Source of the DNA: Microbacteriaceae bacterium X2B
GTDB lineage: Bacteria; Actinomycetota; Actinomycetes; Actinomycetales; Microbacteriaceae
Direction: 5' to 3'
Assembly: GCA_005502445.1 (NCBI GenBank)
Contig: SCPB01000015.1
Span: 1 to 49,335 of the forward strand
Length of the DNA: 49,335 bases
The position numbers were made by a program, and so were the translations under genes. Of this stretch, positions 9,751 to 18,061 are shown piece by piece (the first letter of the stretch is position 1; the number at the start of each line of letters is the position of its first letter). The notes under the pieces were generated by a model, which had not been told where the DNA came from, searched no databases, and saw only the letters and a list, made by a program, of their open reading frames with translations.

Positions 9751-11241
9751 ATGTCCGTCGTCCAGCACTGGGTCAACGGCGCCGCCTTCGCCGGCTCGTC
9801 CACTCGCACCGCTCCCGTCTACAACCCGGCCCTGGGCTCCGTCGCCCGCGAGGTCGCGCTCGCCACGAAGGCTGACCTCGACGCCGCGGTCGCCTCGGCG
9901 AAGGCCGCCCTCCCCGCCTGGTCGACGACGCCCGTCGGCAAGCGCCAGCAGATCATGTTCTCCTTCCGCGAGAGGCTCAACGCCCGCAAGGACGAGCTCG
10001 CGGCGATCCTCACCGCCGAGCACGGCAAGGTCACGGCCGACGCCCTGGGCGAGATCGCGCGCGGCCTCGAGGTCGTCGAGCTCGCGTGCTCGGTGCCGCT
10101 GCTCATGAAGGGCGAGTACAGCGAGCAGGTCTCGACCGGCGTCGACGTCTACTCGATCAAGCAGCCCGTGGGCGTCGTCGGCATCATCAGCCCCTTCAAC
10201 TTCCCGGCCATGGTGCCGCTGTGGTTCTTCCCACTCGCGATCGCGGCCGGCAACACGGTCGTGCTGAAGCCTTCGGAGAAGGATCCGTCGGCCTCGATCT
10301 GGCTCGCCGAGCTGCTGAAGGAGTGCGGCCTGCCCGACGGCGTGCTCAACGTCGTCAACGGCGACAAGGAGAGCGTCGACGCGCTGCTCGACAACCCCGA
10401 CGTCGCGGCGATCAGCTTCGTCGGCTCGACGCCCATCGCGAAGTACATCTACGAGCGCGGCACCGCCAACGGCAAGCGCGTTCAGGCCCTCGGCGGGGCG
10501 AAGAACCACATGCTCGTGCTGCCCGATGCCGACCTCGACCTCGTCGCCGACTCGGCCGTCAACGCGGGCTTCGGCTCGGCCGGCGAGCGCTGCATGGCGA
10601 TCAGCGTCGTCGTCGCCGTCGAGCCCGTCGCCGACGAGCTCATCGCCAAGATCAGCGAGCGCATGGCCACCCTGAGGGTCGGCGACGGCACCCGCGGCTG
10701 CGACATGGGCCCGCTCATCACCAAGGAGCATCGCGACAAGGTCGCCGGCTACCTCGATGTCGCCACTGCCGATGGCGCCGAGATCGTCGTCGACGGGCGC
10801 GGCATCGACGTCGACGGCGACGCGAACGGCTTCTGGCTCGGCCCGACCCTCGTCGACAAGGTGCCGACGAGCTCGCGCGTCTACACGGAGGAGATCTTCG
10901 GCCCCGTGCTCTCGGTCGTGCGCGTGCAGTCCTACGACGAGGGCCTCGCGCTCATCAACGGCTCGCGGTACGGCAACGGCACCGCGATCTTCACGAACGA
11001 CGGGGGGGCCGCCCGGCGCTTCCAGAACGAGGTCACCGTCGGCATGATCGGCATCAACGTGCCGATCCCCGTGCCGGTCGGATACTTCTCGTTCGGCGGC
11101 TGGAAGGACTCGCTGTTCGGCGATACGAAGGCCTACGGCACGCAGGCGATCCACTTCTTCACGCGCGAGAAGGCCGTGACCTCGCGCTGGCTCGACCCGA
11201 GCCACGGCGGCATCAACCTGGGCTTCCCCGAGAACGGCTAG
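9751..11241 (+). CDS. mmsA: CoA-acylating methylmalonate-semialdehyde dehydrogenase
   Basis: 496 aa. Oxidises methylmalonate semialdehyde or malonate semialdehyde to propionyl-CoA or acetyl-CoA in valine, myo-inositol or beta-alanine breakdown. Nucleophile Cys281 sits in GFGSAGERCMAIS and Asn150 in ISPFNFPAMVP. The usual aldehyde-dehydrogenase general-base Glu is replaced in LGGAKNH, the signature of the CoA-dependent MmsA group. The C-terminal NVPIPVPVGYFSFGGWK block is also typical. Start ATG 9751 has GAGGAG 4 nt upstream. No mmsB, iol or bkd gene is adjacent, so which pathway it serves cannot be told from here. Confidence 0.95.
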   Translation: MSVVQHWVNGAAFAGSSTRTAPVYNPALGSVAREVALATKADLDAAVASAKAALPAWSTTPVGKRQQIMFSFRERLNARKDELAAILTAEHGKVTADALGEIARGLEVVELACSVPLLMKGEYSEQVSTGVDVYSIKQPVGVVGIISPFNFPAMVPLWFFPLAIAAGNTVVLKPSEKDPSASIWLAELLKECGLPDGVLNVVNGDKESVDALLDNPDVAAISFVGSTPIAKYIYERGTANGKRVQALGGAKNHMLVLPDADLDLVADSAVNAGFGSAGERCMAISVVVAVEPVADELIAKISERMATLRVGDGTRGCDMGPLITKEHRDKVAGYLDVATADGAEIVVDGRGIDVDGDANGFWLGPTLVDKVPTSSRVYTEEIFGPVLSVVRVQSYDEGLALINGSRYGNGTAIFTNDGGAARRFQNEVTVGMIGINVPIPVPVGYFSFGGWKDSLFGDTKAYGTQAIHFFTREKAVTSRWLDPSHGGINLGFPENG

Positions 11242-11317
11242 CCGCTCCGGGTCGTGGGCTGCGCGCGACGTCGTGTTGCGGAACGTGACGTCGTGCGTCG
11301 GATCGTGACGGGCGCGC

Positions 11318-11346
11318 TCGACGGCGCGCGGCATCCCGCATACCGT
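11318..11346 (+). promoter_or_regulatory. Promoter of the OsmC gene (leaderless)
   Basis: TCGACG (11318-11323), a 17-nt spacer and TACCGT (11341-11346), 6 nt before the ATG. Upstream, GACGTCGTG occurs twice (11267-11275 and 11287-11295), 20 bp apart, which could be a regulator site. Confidence 0.5.
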
Positions 11347-11352
11347 CGGCGC

Positions 11353-11904
11353 ATGACTCTTCTCGACGCCCCCGCCGTCCCTCTGTCCACTGCCGCCGAC
11401 CGCGCCGCCCGCCTCATCGAGGCCGGCACGGCGTGGGGCGATCGCATCGCCGCGAACCCCGCATCGGCGCAGCTCACCTACCGCGTCTCGGGCGTCGGCA
11501 AGGGATCGGTCGCCACGACGATCCGCGCCGGGAAGCACGAGTTCGTCGTCGACGAGCCCGCGGCGCTCGCGGGCGACGACGTCGCGGCGAGCCCGGTCGA
11601 GTACGCGCTCGGCGCCCTCATCTCGTGCCAGGTCGTCGTGTACCGCCTCTACGCGCAGGCGCTCGGCATCGTCGTCGACGACATCGACATCCAGGCCGAG
11701 GCCGACCTCGATGCCCGCCGCCTGTTCGGCATCGACGAGACCGTGCGCGCCGGCTTCAGCGACGTGCGGCTCGCGATCACGATCTCGGGGCCGGAGACGC
11801 AGGAGCGCTACGACGAGCTGCGGGCCGCCGTCGACGCGCACTGCCCGGTGCTCGACCTCTTCGCGAACCCGACGCCGGTCAGCGCGGTGGTGCGCAAGGG
11901 CTGA
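11353..11904 (+). CDS. OsmC/Ohr-family peroxiredoxin-like protein
   Basis: 183 aa. The OsmC fold carries the two reactive cysteines of the family: Cys92 in LGALISCQVVVYR, on the long central helix, and Cys164 in DAHCPVLDLF. The family reduces organic hydroperoxides with a lipoyl or small-thiol reductant; the substrate here is unknown. I start at ATG 11353 because TACCGT lies 6 nt upstream and homology begins shortly after. The frame is open further upstream, but that part is basic and low-complexity. It converges on the exonuclease gene. Confidence 0.9.
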   Translation: MTLLDAPAVPLSTAADRAARLIEAGTAWGDRIAANPASAQLTYRVSGVGKGSVATTIRAGKHEFVVDEPAALAGDDVAASPVEYALGALISCQVVVYRLYAQALGIVVDDIDIQAEADLDARRLFGIDETVRAGFSDVRLAITISGPETQERYDELRAAVDAHCPVLDLFANPTPVSAVVRKG

Positions 11905-11916
11905 GGCGCCGGAGGC

Positions 11917-11940
11917 GCGCGGCCGCCAGGCGAGCCGCGC
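11917..11940. terminator. Hairpin between the OsmC and exonuclease genes
   Basis: GCGCGGC (11917-11923) and GCCGCGC (11934-11940) form a 7-bp stem with a 10-nt loop in the short gap between two convergent genes. Confidence 0.45.
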
Positions 11941-11943
11941 TCG

Positions 11944-12558
11944 TCAGGCGAGCGCGGCGGGGCGGCGCTCGGCGAGCTCGGCCTCGGCCGCCGATCCGAT
12001 GAGGCCGAGCGCGCCGCCCGTGATGCGGGCGAGCTCGGCCGCATCGGCCGCGCCGTGCCGCTTCGCCGCGTGCACGACGATCGCCGCGCACGCCTCGGCG
12101 TCGGCGAGCGCGTCGTGGTGGGCGAAGTCCTCGAAGCCCGCGGCCATCGCCGCGACGGGCAGCCGGTACGAGTCGAGGTGGTAGGTGCGGCGGGCGACCT
12201 TGAGGCTGCACAGGTAGCGCAGGCTCGGGGTCTCGAGCGCGCTCGCCTCGCACGCCGCGCGCAGCACGCCCATGTCGAAGCCCGCATTGTGGGCAGCGAG
12301 CACGTCGCCGTCGACGAACTCGAGCAGGGCATCCAGCTGCTCGGCCCACGACGGCGCGTCGGCGATGTCGGCGGCCGTGATGCCGTGGATGCGGGTGTTC
12401 CATTCGAGCACGTGGTCGTAGCCGAGCGGCGGGCGGATGAGCCAGCCGGCTCGGTCGACGACACGGCCGTCGCGCACCTTCACCAGACCCACCGAGCACG
12501 CTGAGGCCGCGTGGTTGTTGGCGGTCTCGAAGTCGATGGCGGTGAAGTTCAGCGGCAC
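11944..12558 (-). CDS. DnaQ-like 3'-5' exonuclease (DEDDh)
   Basis: 204 aa. The three exonuclease motifs are present: Exo I with Asp9 and Glu11 (FTAIDFETAN), Exo II (AAHNAGFDMGVL) and Exo III (HHDALADAEACA), where the His of DEDDh and the last Asp are both seen. It resembles the proofreading subunit of DNA polymerase III but stands alone, like the exonuclease-domain proteins common in actinobacteria. Its substrate is not known. The GTG at 12558 is chosen as start: the family homology begins at once and a GAGCAT box lies 6 nt upstream. Confidence 0.88.
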   Translation of the reverse strand: MPLNFTAIDFETANNHAASACSVGLVKVRDGRVVDRAGWLIRPPLGYDHVLEWNTRIHGITAADIADAPSWAEQLDALLEFVDGDVLAAHNAGFDMGVLRAACEASALETPSLRYLCSLKVARRTYHLDSYRLPVAAMAAGFEDFAHHDALADAEACAAIVVHAAKRHGAADAAELARITGGALGLIGSAAEAELAERRPAALA

Positions 12559-12612
12559 CCCTCGATGCTCGCATGCGCCCCCGACGCCGCGCACCGGGCG
12601 CGCCGCGGGTCC

Positions 12613-12618
12613 TAGCCT
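12613..12618 (+). promoter_or_regulatory. -10 box of the EamA gene (leaderless)
   Basis: TAGCCT lies 6 nt before the GTG at 12625. Confidence 0.5.
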
Positions 12619-12624
12619 GAGGGG

Positions 12625-13602
12625 GTGCACTCCCTCCGCCGCTTCGCGCCGCCCGTGCTCGCACAGCTGTTCTGGGCGACGAACTTCGTCTTCGGCGCCC
12701 GCCTCATCGCCGAGTTCACGCCCGTCGAGCTGACGACGTACCGCTGGGTCGGCGCCCTGCCGCTGCTGCTCGTCATCGCGTGGTGGTTCGAGCGCCCCGA
12801 CTGGGCCGCGGCCTGGGCGGAGTGGAAGCTCCACCTGCTGCAGGCGATGCTCGGCATGGTCGGCTACACCCTGCTGCTCTACGCGGCACTCGACACGAGC
12901 TCGTCGGTCAACGCCGCCGTGATCAGCGCCATGAGCCCGGCGACGATCACGATCGCGGCCGTGCTGCTGCTCGGCGAGCGCGTGACGCGCGTCGGCGTCG
13001 TCGGCATCGCGCTCTCGATCATCGGCGTGCTCGTCGTCGTTCTGGCCGGTCAGGATGCTTCGGCCGGCTTCTCGGGGTCGGTGGGCGACCTCCTGCTGGT
13101 CGGCTCCGTACTCTCGTGGACGGCGTACGTCATCGTGTCGCGCCGACTGCGCACCCCGCCCATCGCGGCGACGACCGTGCAGGTCGCGCTGAGCGTCGTC
13201 GTGCTGCTGCCGGTGCTGCTGGTGGTCGGCGCTCCGGCGCAGCCGACCGGCGAGGGCTGGTTCGGCCTCGCGTGGATCATCGTCTTCCCGAGCGCGCTCG
13301 CCTACCTGCTGTGGAACATCGCCGCTGCCACCCTCGGCCCCGCACGCACGGGCGTCTTCCTCAACCTCCTGCCCGTGTTCACGACGATCATCGCCCTCGC
13401 GCTCGGCGACGTCGTGACGCTGTGGCAGGTCGCGGGCGGGGTGATCGTGCTCGTCGGGGTGTACCTCGCGACGAGGCCGCCGCGGGTACCGGCCTCGCCG
13501 CCGCTCGTGATCGACGGCGCGGGCGAGCCGGGGGCCGCGCACACCGCGCCGATCGAGATCATCGACCACGGGCATTCGCCGCGGGAGCCGCGCGCGGAAT
13601 AG
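12625..13602 (+). CDS. EamA/DMT-superfamily permease
   Basis: 325 aa with about ten transmembrane helices in two five-helix halves, each an EamA repeat. The first starts at PPVLAQLFWATNFVFG and the second at GSVGDLLLVGSVLSWTAYVIVSR. The C-terminal 35 residues are hydrophilic and Pro/Ala-rich. Such proteins export amino acids, metabolites or drugs; the substrate cannot be inferred from sequence or context. GTG 12625 is the start, with a leaderless promoter. Downstream is a 370-bp spacer, then the convergent gamma-glutamyltransferase. Confidence 0.9.
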   Translation: MHSLRRFAPPVLAQLFWATNFVFGARLIAEFTPVELTTYRWVGALPLLLVIAWWFERPDWAAAWAEWKLHLLQAMLGMVGYTLLLYAALDTSSSVNAAVISAMSPATITIAAVLLLGERVTRVGVVGIALSIIGVLVVVLAGQDASAGFSGSVGDLLLVGSVLSWTAYVIVSRRLRTPPIAATTVQVALSVVVLLPVLLVVGAPAQPTGEGWFGLAWIIVFPSALAYLLWNIAAATLGPARTGVFLNLLPVFTTIIALALGDVVTLWQVAGGVIVLVGVYLATRPPRVPASPPLVIDGAGEPGAAHTAPIEIIDHGHSPREPRAE

Positions 13603-13788
13603 CAGCCTCTTCCGCGCGCACCACTTAGCGGATGACTACTCATCATCTTCCTCGATGCGCGCCGACACGCTGCTCGTCACGGCGCCGTCGCTCGCGTGAG
13701 GCTCCTGCCGTTCACCGACGCGCGCCTCGGCCCGGAATCGGATGCTCATCCACGGGTGTCGTTGTCCCGACTGTCGCGATCGCGCGTG

Positions 13789-13845
13789 CTTCAACCGATT
13801 CGGAACTTCGTGAACCCCCGTCGCGAAGTTCCGAATCGGTTGAAG
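13789..13845. repeat. Perfect 22-bp inverted repeat with 13-nt loop
   Basis: The left arm at 13789-13810 (begins CTTCAACCGATTCGG) is the exact reverse complement of the right arm at 13824-13845. As RNA the stem can extend inward by a G-U and two more pairs. Position between convergent genes fits a bidirectional terminator, but the stem is far longer than needed. The core ACCGATTCGG recurs in the palindrome at 49137-49198. Confidence 0.85.
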
Positions 13846-13892
13846 GAGGCCAGGGAGGGAAGGCGACCAGGAAAGAACGGCGGGTCGACGAC

Positions 13893-13920
13893 GGAAAGCG
13901 CGCCGCGGAAAGCGCGCCGC
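13893..13920. repeat. Tandem 14-bp repeat
   Basis: GGAAAGCGCGCCGC occurs twice head to tail (13893-13906, 13907-13920), followed by a degenerate third copy up to 13934. Confidence 0.6.
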
Positions 13921-13974
13921 GGGAACGCGCGCGGAGTGCGGATCGCGCTGCAACCCCGCGAACCGATGCGCTCC

Positions 13975-15816
13975 CTACCGGCCCGCCGCGTAACCCTGCG
14001 CCCCGCGTGAGTTCGACGCCGCGTACATCCACCCGCGGTCGCGGTCGATGCCGACGCAGCTCAAGCGACCGAGCATCCACGGCCCGACGACCGTCACGTC
14101 GTGCCCGCGCGCCCGCAGACCCCCGATCACGTCGTCGCCGATTCGCGATTCGACCGTGAGCGACGCCGGCTGCACCGTGCGCGGCTGGAACGACGCCACC
14201 ATCGCGTCGGTGTGGAACATCGGCGCGTCGATCGCCTGCTGCGGTTCGTGGCCGCCGACGATGCGGCGCAGCAGGTAGAGCAGCTGCCACTGATCCTGCT
14301 GGTCGCCGCCCGGCGTGCCGAGCGCCTCGAACACGACGCCGTCGCGCGCGAGCATCGTCGGCGACAGCGTCGAGCGCGGCCGAACGCCGGGTGTGAGCGC
14401 CGACGGCGAGGCGGGATCGAGCCACATCATCTGCGCGCGCGTGCCGAGGCAGAAGCCGAGCGCGGGGATCGTGGGGGAGGACTGCAGCCACCCGCCCGAG
14501 GGGGTCACCGACACGAGCGTGCCCCACTGGTCGACGACGTCGAGGTGGCACGTGTCGCCGCGGGAGCGGCCGCTGCGGTCGATCGTCGGCTCGCCCGCGC
14601 CCGCCGACGAGGCAGGGGTGCCGGCGACGGCGGCGGCGTGCTCGACGACCGGGGGCATCCACGGCTCGCGGCAGCCAGGGCGTCCAGGCCGCACCTCGCG
14701 CGATGCGGTCTCGCCGATCAGCGACGCCCGCGACGCCAGGTACGACTCCGACAGCAGGTCGTCGAGCGGCACGTCGACCGCTTCCGGGTCGGCGAACCAC
14801 GCGTCGCGGTCGGCGAGCGCGAGCTTCAGCGCCTCGACGATCGTGTGCACGCCGAGCTCGGTCGAGGGGTCGAGCACGCCGTCTCCGTGGGTCGCGGCGC
14901 GCGCCTCGAGGATGCCCAGGGTCATCAGCAGGGCGGGCCCCTGCGTCCATGGCCCGGCCTTGATGACCTCGACGCCGCGGAAGCTGCGCACGACCGTCTC
15001 CTCCTCCTGCGGCGCGAAGGCCGCGACGTCGGCGACCGTCATGACGCCCGCGTGGTCGCCGCCCGTCGAGTGCCGCACGGGCGTCTGCACGAACTCCTCG
15101 ATCGCCTCGGCGACGAAGCCGTGCCGCCACATTCCGATCGCGGCATGGATGCGGTCCTCGCGCGATCCCGTCGACTCGCCGGCCGCGATCAGTCGCCTCA
15201 GCACCCCGGCCCACGCCTCGTTGCGGATCAGGTCGCCCGGGGCCGGCACCTCGCCGCCGGGCATCCACTGGGCCTTCGAGGTCGGCCAGTGCTCGTCGAA
15301 CAGCGGGGCGACCGCGCGGATCGTGCGCACCACGTTCTCGTGCACGGGGTGGCCCTCGTTCGCGTAGCGGAGGGCGGGGGCGAGCACGTCGGCGAGTTCC
15401 CACGTTCCGCGCTCGGCGAGCAGCGTCAGCCAGGTCACGACCGAGCCGGGCACGGCGGCCGCGAGCGGCCCGGCACCCGGAACCTCCGACAGCCCGAGCG
15501 AGCGGTAGTGCTCGATCGTCGCGGCGGCCGGCGCCGCGCCCTGCCCGGCGAGCACGATCGGCGCCTGGCCCGCTGGAGCGATGAGGCCCGTGAGATCGCC
15601 GCCCGGCCCGTTGAGGTGCGGCTCCACGACGTGCAGCACGAAGGCGCACGCGACCGCCGCGTCGATCGCGGTGCCGCCCCGCTCGAGCACCGACTGGGCG
15701 GTTGCGGTGGCGAGCCAGTGCGTGCTCGCCGCCATCCCGAAGGTGCCGCGCAACTCGGGGCGCGTGCGATCGGTCGGGGGAGGGGTGAAGGCGGAGTCGA
15801 GGTCGACGGAGGTCAT
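13975..15816 (-). CDS. Gamma-glutamyltransferase family protein
   Basis: 613 aa Ntn-hydrolase-type enzyme that, in its family, hydrolyses or transfers the gamma-glutamyl group of glutathione and related compounds after autocleavage. The large-subunit part has the N-terminal GMAASTHWLATATAQSVLERGGTAIDAA motif and NGPGGDLTGLI. The probable cleavage/nucleophile Thr lies in RGDTCHLDVVDQWG, and LGTPGGDQQDQ matches the oxyanion-hole region. There is no signal peptide, so it is probably cytoplasmic, unlike the secreted E. coli enzyme. TAGCCT at 15828-15823 lies 6 nt before the ATG at 15816, so the message is likely leaderless. Exact substrate is uncertain. Confidence 0.9.
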   Translation of the reverse strand: MTSVDLDSAFTPPPTDRTRPELRGTFGMAASTHWLATATAQSVLERGGTAIDAAVACAFVLHVVEPHLNGPGGDLTGLIAPAGQAPIVLAGQGAAPAAATIEHYRSLGLSEVPGAGPLAAAVPGSVVTWLTLLAERGTWELADVLAPALRYANEGHPVHENVVRTIRAVAPLFDEHWPTSKAQWMPGGEVPAPGDLIRNEAWAGVLRRLIAAGESTGSREDRIHAAIGMWRHGFVAEAIEEFVQTPVRHSTGGDHAGVMTVADVAAFAPQEEETVVRSFRGVEVIKAGPWTQGPALLMTLGILEARAATHGDGVLDPSTELGVHTIVEALKLALADRDAWFADPEAVDVPLDDLLSESYLASRASLIGETASREVRPGRPGCREPWMPPVVEHAAAVAGTPASSAGAGEPTIDRSGRSRGDTCHLDVVDQWGTLVSVTPSGGWLQSSPTIPALGFCLGTRAQMMWLDPASPSALTPGVRPRSTLSPTMLARDGVVFEALGTPGGDQQDQWQLLYLLRRIVGGHEPQQAIDAPMFHTDAMVASFQPRTVQPASLTVESRIGDDVIGGLRARGHDVTVVGPWMLGRLSCVGIDRDRGWMYAASNSRGAQGYAAGR

Positions 15817-15882
15817 CCTTCGAGGCTAGCCGGGGCATCCCGAGCGGCCTCGTGCTCATGCGGGGGCGCCGCGCCCCGCCGG

Positions 15883-15888
15883 TAGGCT
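15883..15888 (+). promoter_or_regulatory. ychF: -10 box of ychF (leaderless)
   Basis: TAGGCT, 8 nt before the GTG at 15897. It decides the start, since an upstream in-frame ATG at 15852 would lie ahead of the promoter. Confidence 0.55.
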
Positions 15889-15896
15889 GGTGCCTC

Positions 15897-16970
15897 GTGG
15901 CTCTCACTATCGGCATCGTCGGCCTGCCCAACGTCGGCAAGTCCACCCTGTTCAACGCGCTGACCCAGAACGACGTGCTCGCCGCGAACTACCCCTTCGC
16001 GACGATCGAGCCCAACGTCGGCGTCGTCGAGCTGCCCGATGAGCGCCTGACGGTGCTCGCCGGCATCTTCGGCAGCGAGCGGATCCTGCCCGCGACGGTG
16101 TCGTTCGTCGACATCGCGGGCATCGTGCGGGGAGCGAGCGAGGGCGAGGGGCTCGGCAATCAGTTCCTGGCGAACATCCGCGAGTCGGATGCGATCGCGC
16201 AGGTCGTGCGCGCCTTCACCGACGCGGATGTCGTGCACGTCGCGGGCGCCGTCGACCCGGCGAGCGACATGGAGACCATCAACACCGAGCTCATGCTCGC
16301 CGACCTGCAGACCCTCGAGAAGGCGATCCCGCGGTACGAGAAGGAGGTGAGGGCCAAGAAGCTCGACCCCTCGGTGCTGGATGCGGCTCTCGCCGCGCGC
16401 ACCCTCCTCGAGGCCGGGACGACCCTCTCCTCCGCGGGTCTCGACGCCGCGCCGATCCGCGAGCTCGGCCTGCTGAGCGCGAAGCCCTTCATCTACGTGT
16501 TCAACGTCGACGAGGGCGTGCTCGGCGACGCTGCGCGGATGGCCGAGCTGGCGGCGCTCGTCGCGCCGGCCAAGGCCGTCTTCCTCGACGCCAAGATCGA
16601 GAGCGAGCTCATCGGCCTCGACCCTGCTGATGCCGTGGAGCTTCTGGCGTCGACCGGCCAGACCGAGAGCGGCCTGCACCAGCTCGCGCGCATCGGCTTC
16701 GACACCCTCGGCCTGCAGACCTACCTCACGGCGGGCCCCAAGGAGTCGCGCGCCTGGACGATCGGCAAGGGCTGGAAGGCTCCGCAGGCGGCCGGCGTCA
16801 TCCACACCGACTTCGAGAAGGGCTTCATCAAGGCGGAGGTCATCTCGTTCGACGACCTCGTCGCGTGCGGCTCGGTCGCCGAGGCTCGCGCGAAGGGCAA
16901 GGCCCGCATCGAGGGCAAGGACTACGTCATGCAGGATGGCGACGTGGTGGAGTTCCGGTTTAACGTGTAG
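15897..16970 (+). CDS. ychF: Redox-regulated ATPase/GTPase YchF (Ola1)
   Basis: 357 aa, Obg-related P-loop NTPase associated with ribosomes and oxidative-stress control. G1 is [12 protein letters not shown] at residues 6-17, Switch/G3 is [22 protein letters not shown], and the G4 position reads FNVDE in place of NKxD, the substitution that gives YchF its ATP preference. A coiled-coil domain occupies the middle, and the C-terminal TGS-like domain ends with [18 protein letters not shown]. Translation from GTG 15897 starts [15 protein letters not shown], exactly as in other YchF proteins. Divergent from the gamma-glutamyltransferase gene. Confidence 0.97.
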   Translation: MALTIGIVGLPNVGKSTLFNALTQNDVLAANYPFATIEPNVGVVELPDERLTVLAGIFGSERILPATVSFVDIAGIVRGASEGEGLGNQFLANIRESDAIAQVVRAFTDADVVHVAGAVDPASDMETINTELMLADLQTLEKAIPRYEKEVRAKKLDPSVLDAALAARTLLEAGTTLSSAGLDAAPIRELGLLSAKPFIYVFNVDEGVLGDAARMAELAALVAPAKAVFLDAKIESELIGLDPADAVELLASTGQTESGLHQLARIGFDTLGLQTYLTAGPKESRAWTIGKGWKAPQAAGVIHTDFEKGFIKAEVISFDDLVACGSVAEARAKGKARIEGKDYVMQDGDVVEFRFNV

Positions 16971-17354
16971 CACGGCCCCGTTGCCACAGAAGCACTGGGA
17001 TACTGAGGTTCTGTTCCGAGGCCGCGCGGACTCCGCAGGAGCTCTGGATGAGTTGTCCGGCGGCCACTCTCGTGCGATCAGCGGCGGTCGGTCAGAGGTG
17101 GCTGCTGGCGGAAGGCACCGATTCAGGCGCTCGAGATCACGAGCACCTGGTCGGTGCCGGAATACGCAGTCGGTGATCAAACTGTCGCCTACGTGCCGAT
17201 GTTGACGGCTGGGCAGGCGACAGTGGCGACCGCGGAGCCGGAGATCTGGCGGCGGTGATGACGCTCGTGTGGCGTGAGAAGCATGGCTGGTAGATGGTTC
17301 TGCGCGCTCGACCGCGTGGTCCCGGAGGGCGTGCCGCGAACGAGCCTCTGACTC
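16971..17354. other. Gene-poor left edge of the accessory island
   Basis: No tRNA, hairpin or intact gene seen. One plus-strand frame of about 45 codons ending at the TGA near 17258 (ITSTWSVPEYAVGDQTVAY, then LTAGQATVATAEPEIWRR) reads like the tail of a lost protein. It has no start signal, and I do not recognise its family. Confidence 0.35.
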
Positions 17355-18056
17355 ATGTCGGACCGCAGTGCGATGATCATCGCTATGCCAGACATGTACT
17401 CCGACCTCGTGATCGCTAACCGACGTGGCGGGAGCTTCGACGTCAGCTCCTCTGAGTCCTATCGGATGACGACGTGCGGCTCATGTGGCCCGACCCAGGC
17501 AGGTGTGGTCGGCTACAGCGCCGGTAATAAGAACTACTGGCTCCGTTGCTCGAACTGCGGGCGCGGAATCGTCGAGGTGAGCGGGAAGACTTACCCCGAG
17601 AGCCGCCCGCTCAGCGAGCCCCTCGGACTCCCGCCTGCAGAGCAGGACGCATGGTCGGAGGTGCGTGACTGCCTGAGTGTGGGAGCCTCCACGGCGGCCG
17701 TGATGATCTGCCGGAAAATCCTCCTCCACCTCGCTGTGGGCGCCGGCCTGCCAGCGAAGGACGAGAAGGACCGCGCGCCGTCTTTCGTTGCTGCGGTCAC
17801 GCACCTCCGATCGGAAGGGCTCATCACTCCGAAAATGGTCGCGTGGGTCGACCGCATCAAGGATGTCGGGAACGAGGCGAACCACGAGCTGCAGCCGATC
17901 ATGCCTGAGCTCGCGTTGGATGTCGCGCAATTCACTGAGCAACTGTTGCGGTTGACGTACGAGATGGACGCGCTGATGGCGAGGGGCCCCGAGCCCGGTG
18001 ACGGGGAGGGCGCCCAGCAGGGCGTCGTTCGTGGCTCGGAAACCTGGCACAGCTGA
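17355..18056 (+). CDS. Zinc-ribbon / DUF4145 domain protein
   Basis: 233 aa. An N-terminal zinc ribbon is suggested by paired CxxC motifs at Cys41/Cys44 (TTCGSCGP) and Cys65/Cys68 (LRCSNCGR). A DUF4145 domain follows at about 95-205, with ASTAAVMICRKILLHLAVGAG and the typical GNEANHEL (172-179). DUF4145 occurs alone and in restriction or other defence proteins; its activity is not known to me. Start is uncertain: ATG 17355, 17385 or 17394 would all keep both domains. Codon usage is less GC-biased than in neighbouring core genes. It is convergent with the broken membrane-protein gene, which ends only 5 nt away. Confidence 0.7.
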   Translation: MSDRSAMIIAMPDMYSDLVIANRRGGSFDVSSSESYRMTTCGSCGPTQAGVVGYSAGNKNYWLRCSNCGRGIVEVSGKTYPESRPLSEPLGLPPAEQDAWSEVRDCLSVGASTAAVMICRKILLHLAVGAGLPAKDEKDRAPSFVAAVTHLRSEGLITPKMVAWVDRIKDVGNEANHELQPIMPELALDVAQFTEQLLRLTYEMDALMARGPEPGDGEGAQQGVVRGSETWHS

Positions 18057-18061
18057 GCCGC

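Larger units (their letters stand above)
13603..13974. other. Intergenic region with a long palindrome and short tandem repeat
   Basis: No convincing gene in either direction. Frames that stay open are Arg/Ser-rich and have no start signals. It contains the palindrome at 13789-13845 and a tandem 14-mer at 13893-13920. Two convergent genes end on either side. Confidence 0.6.

Noticed and set aside
15852-15896. Upstream ATG start for ychF
   Set aside because: It precedes the -10 box at 15883, and homology to YchF begins exactly at GTG 15897.
16971-17354. Possible tRNA or att site beside the island
   Set aside because: No cloverleaf, no T-loop GGTTCGAATCC-like segment and no matching direct repeat at the island's other end.
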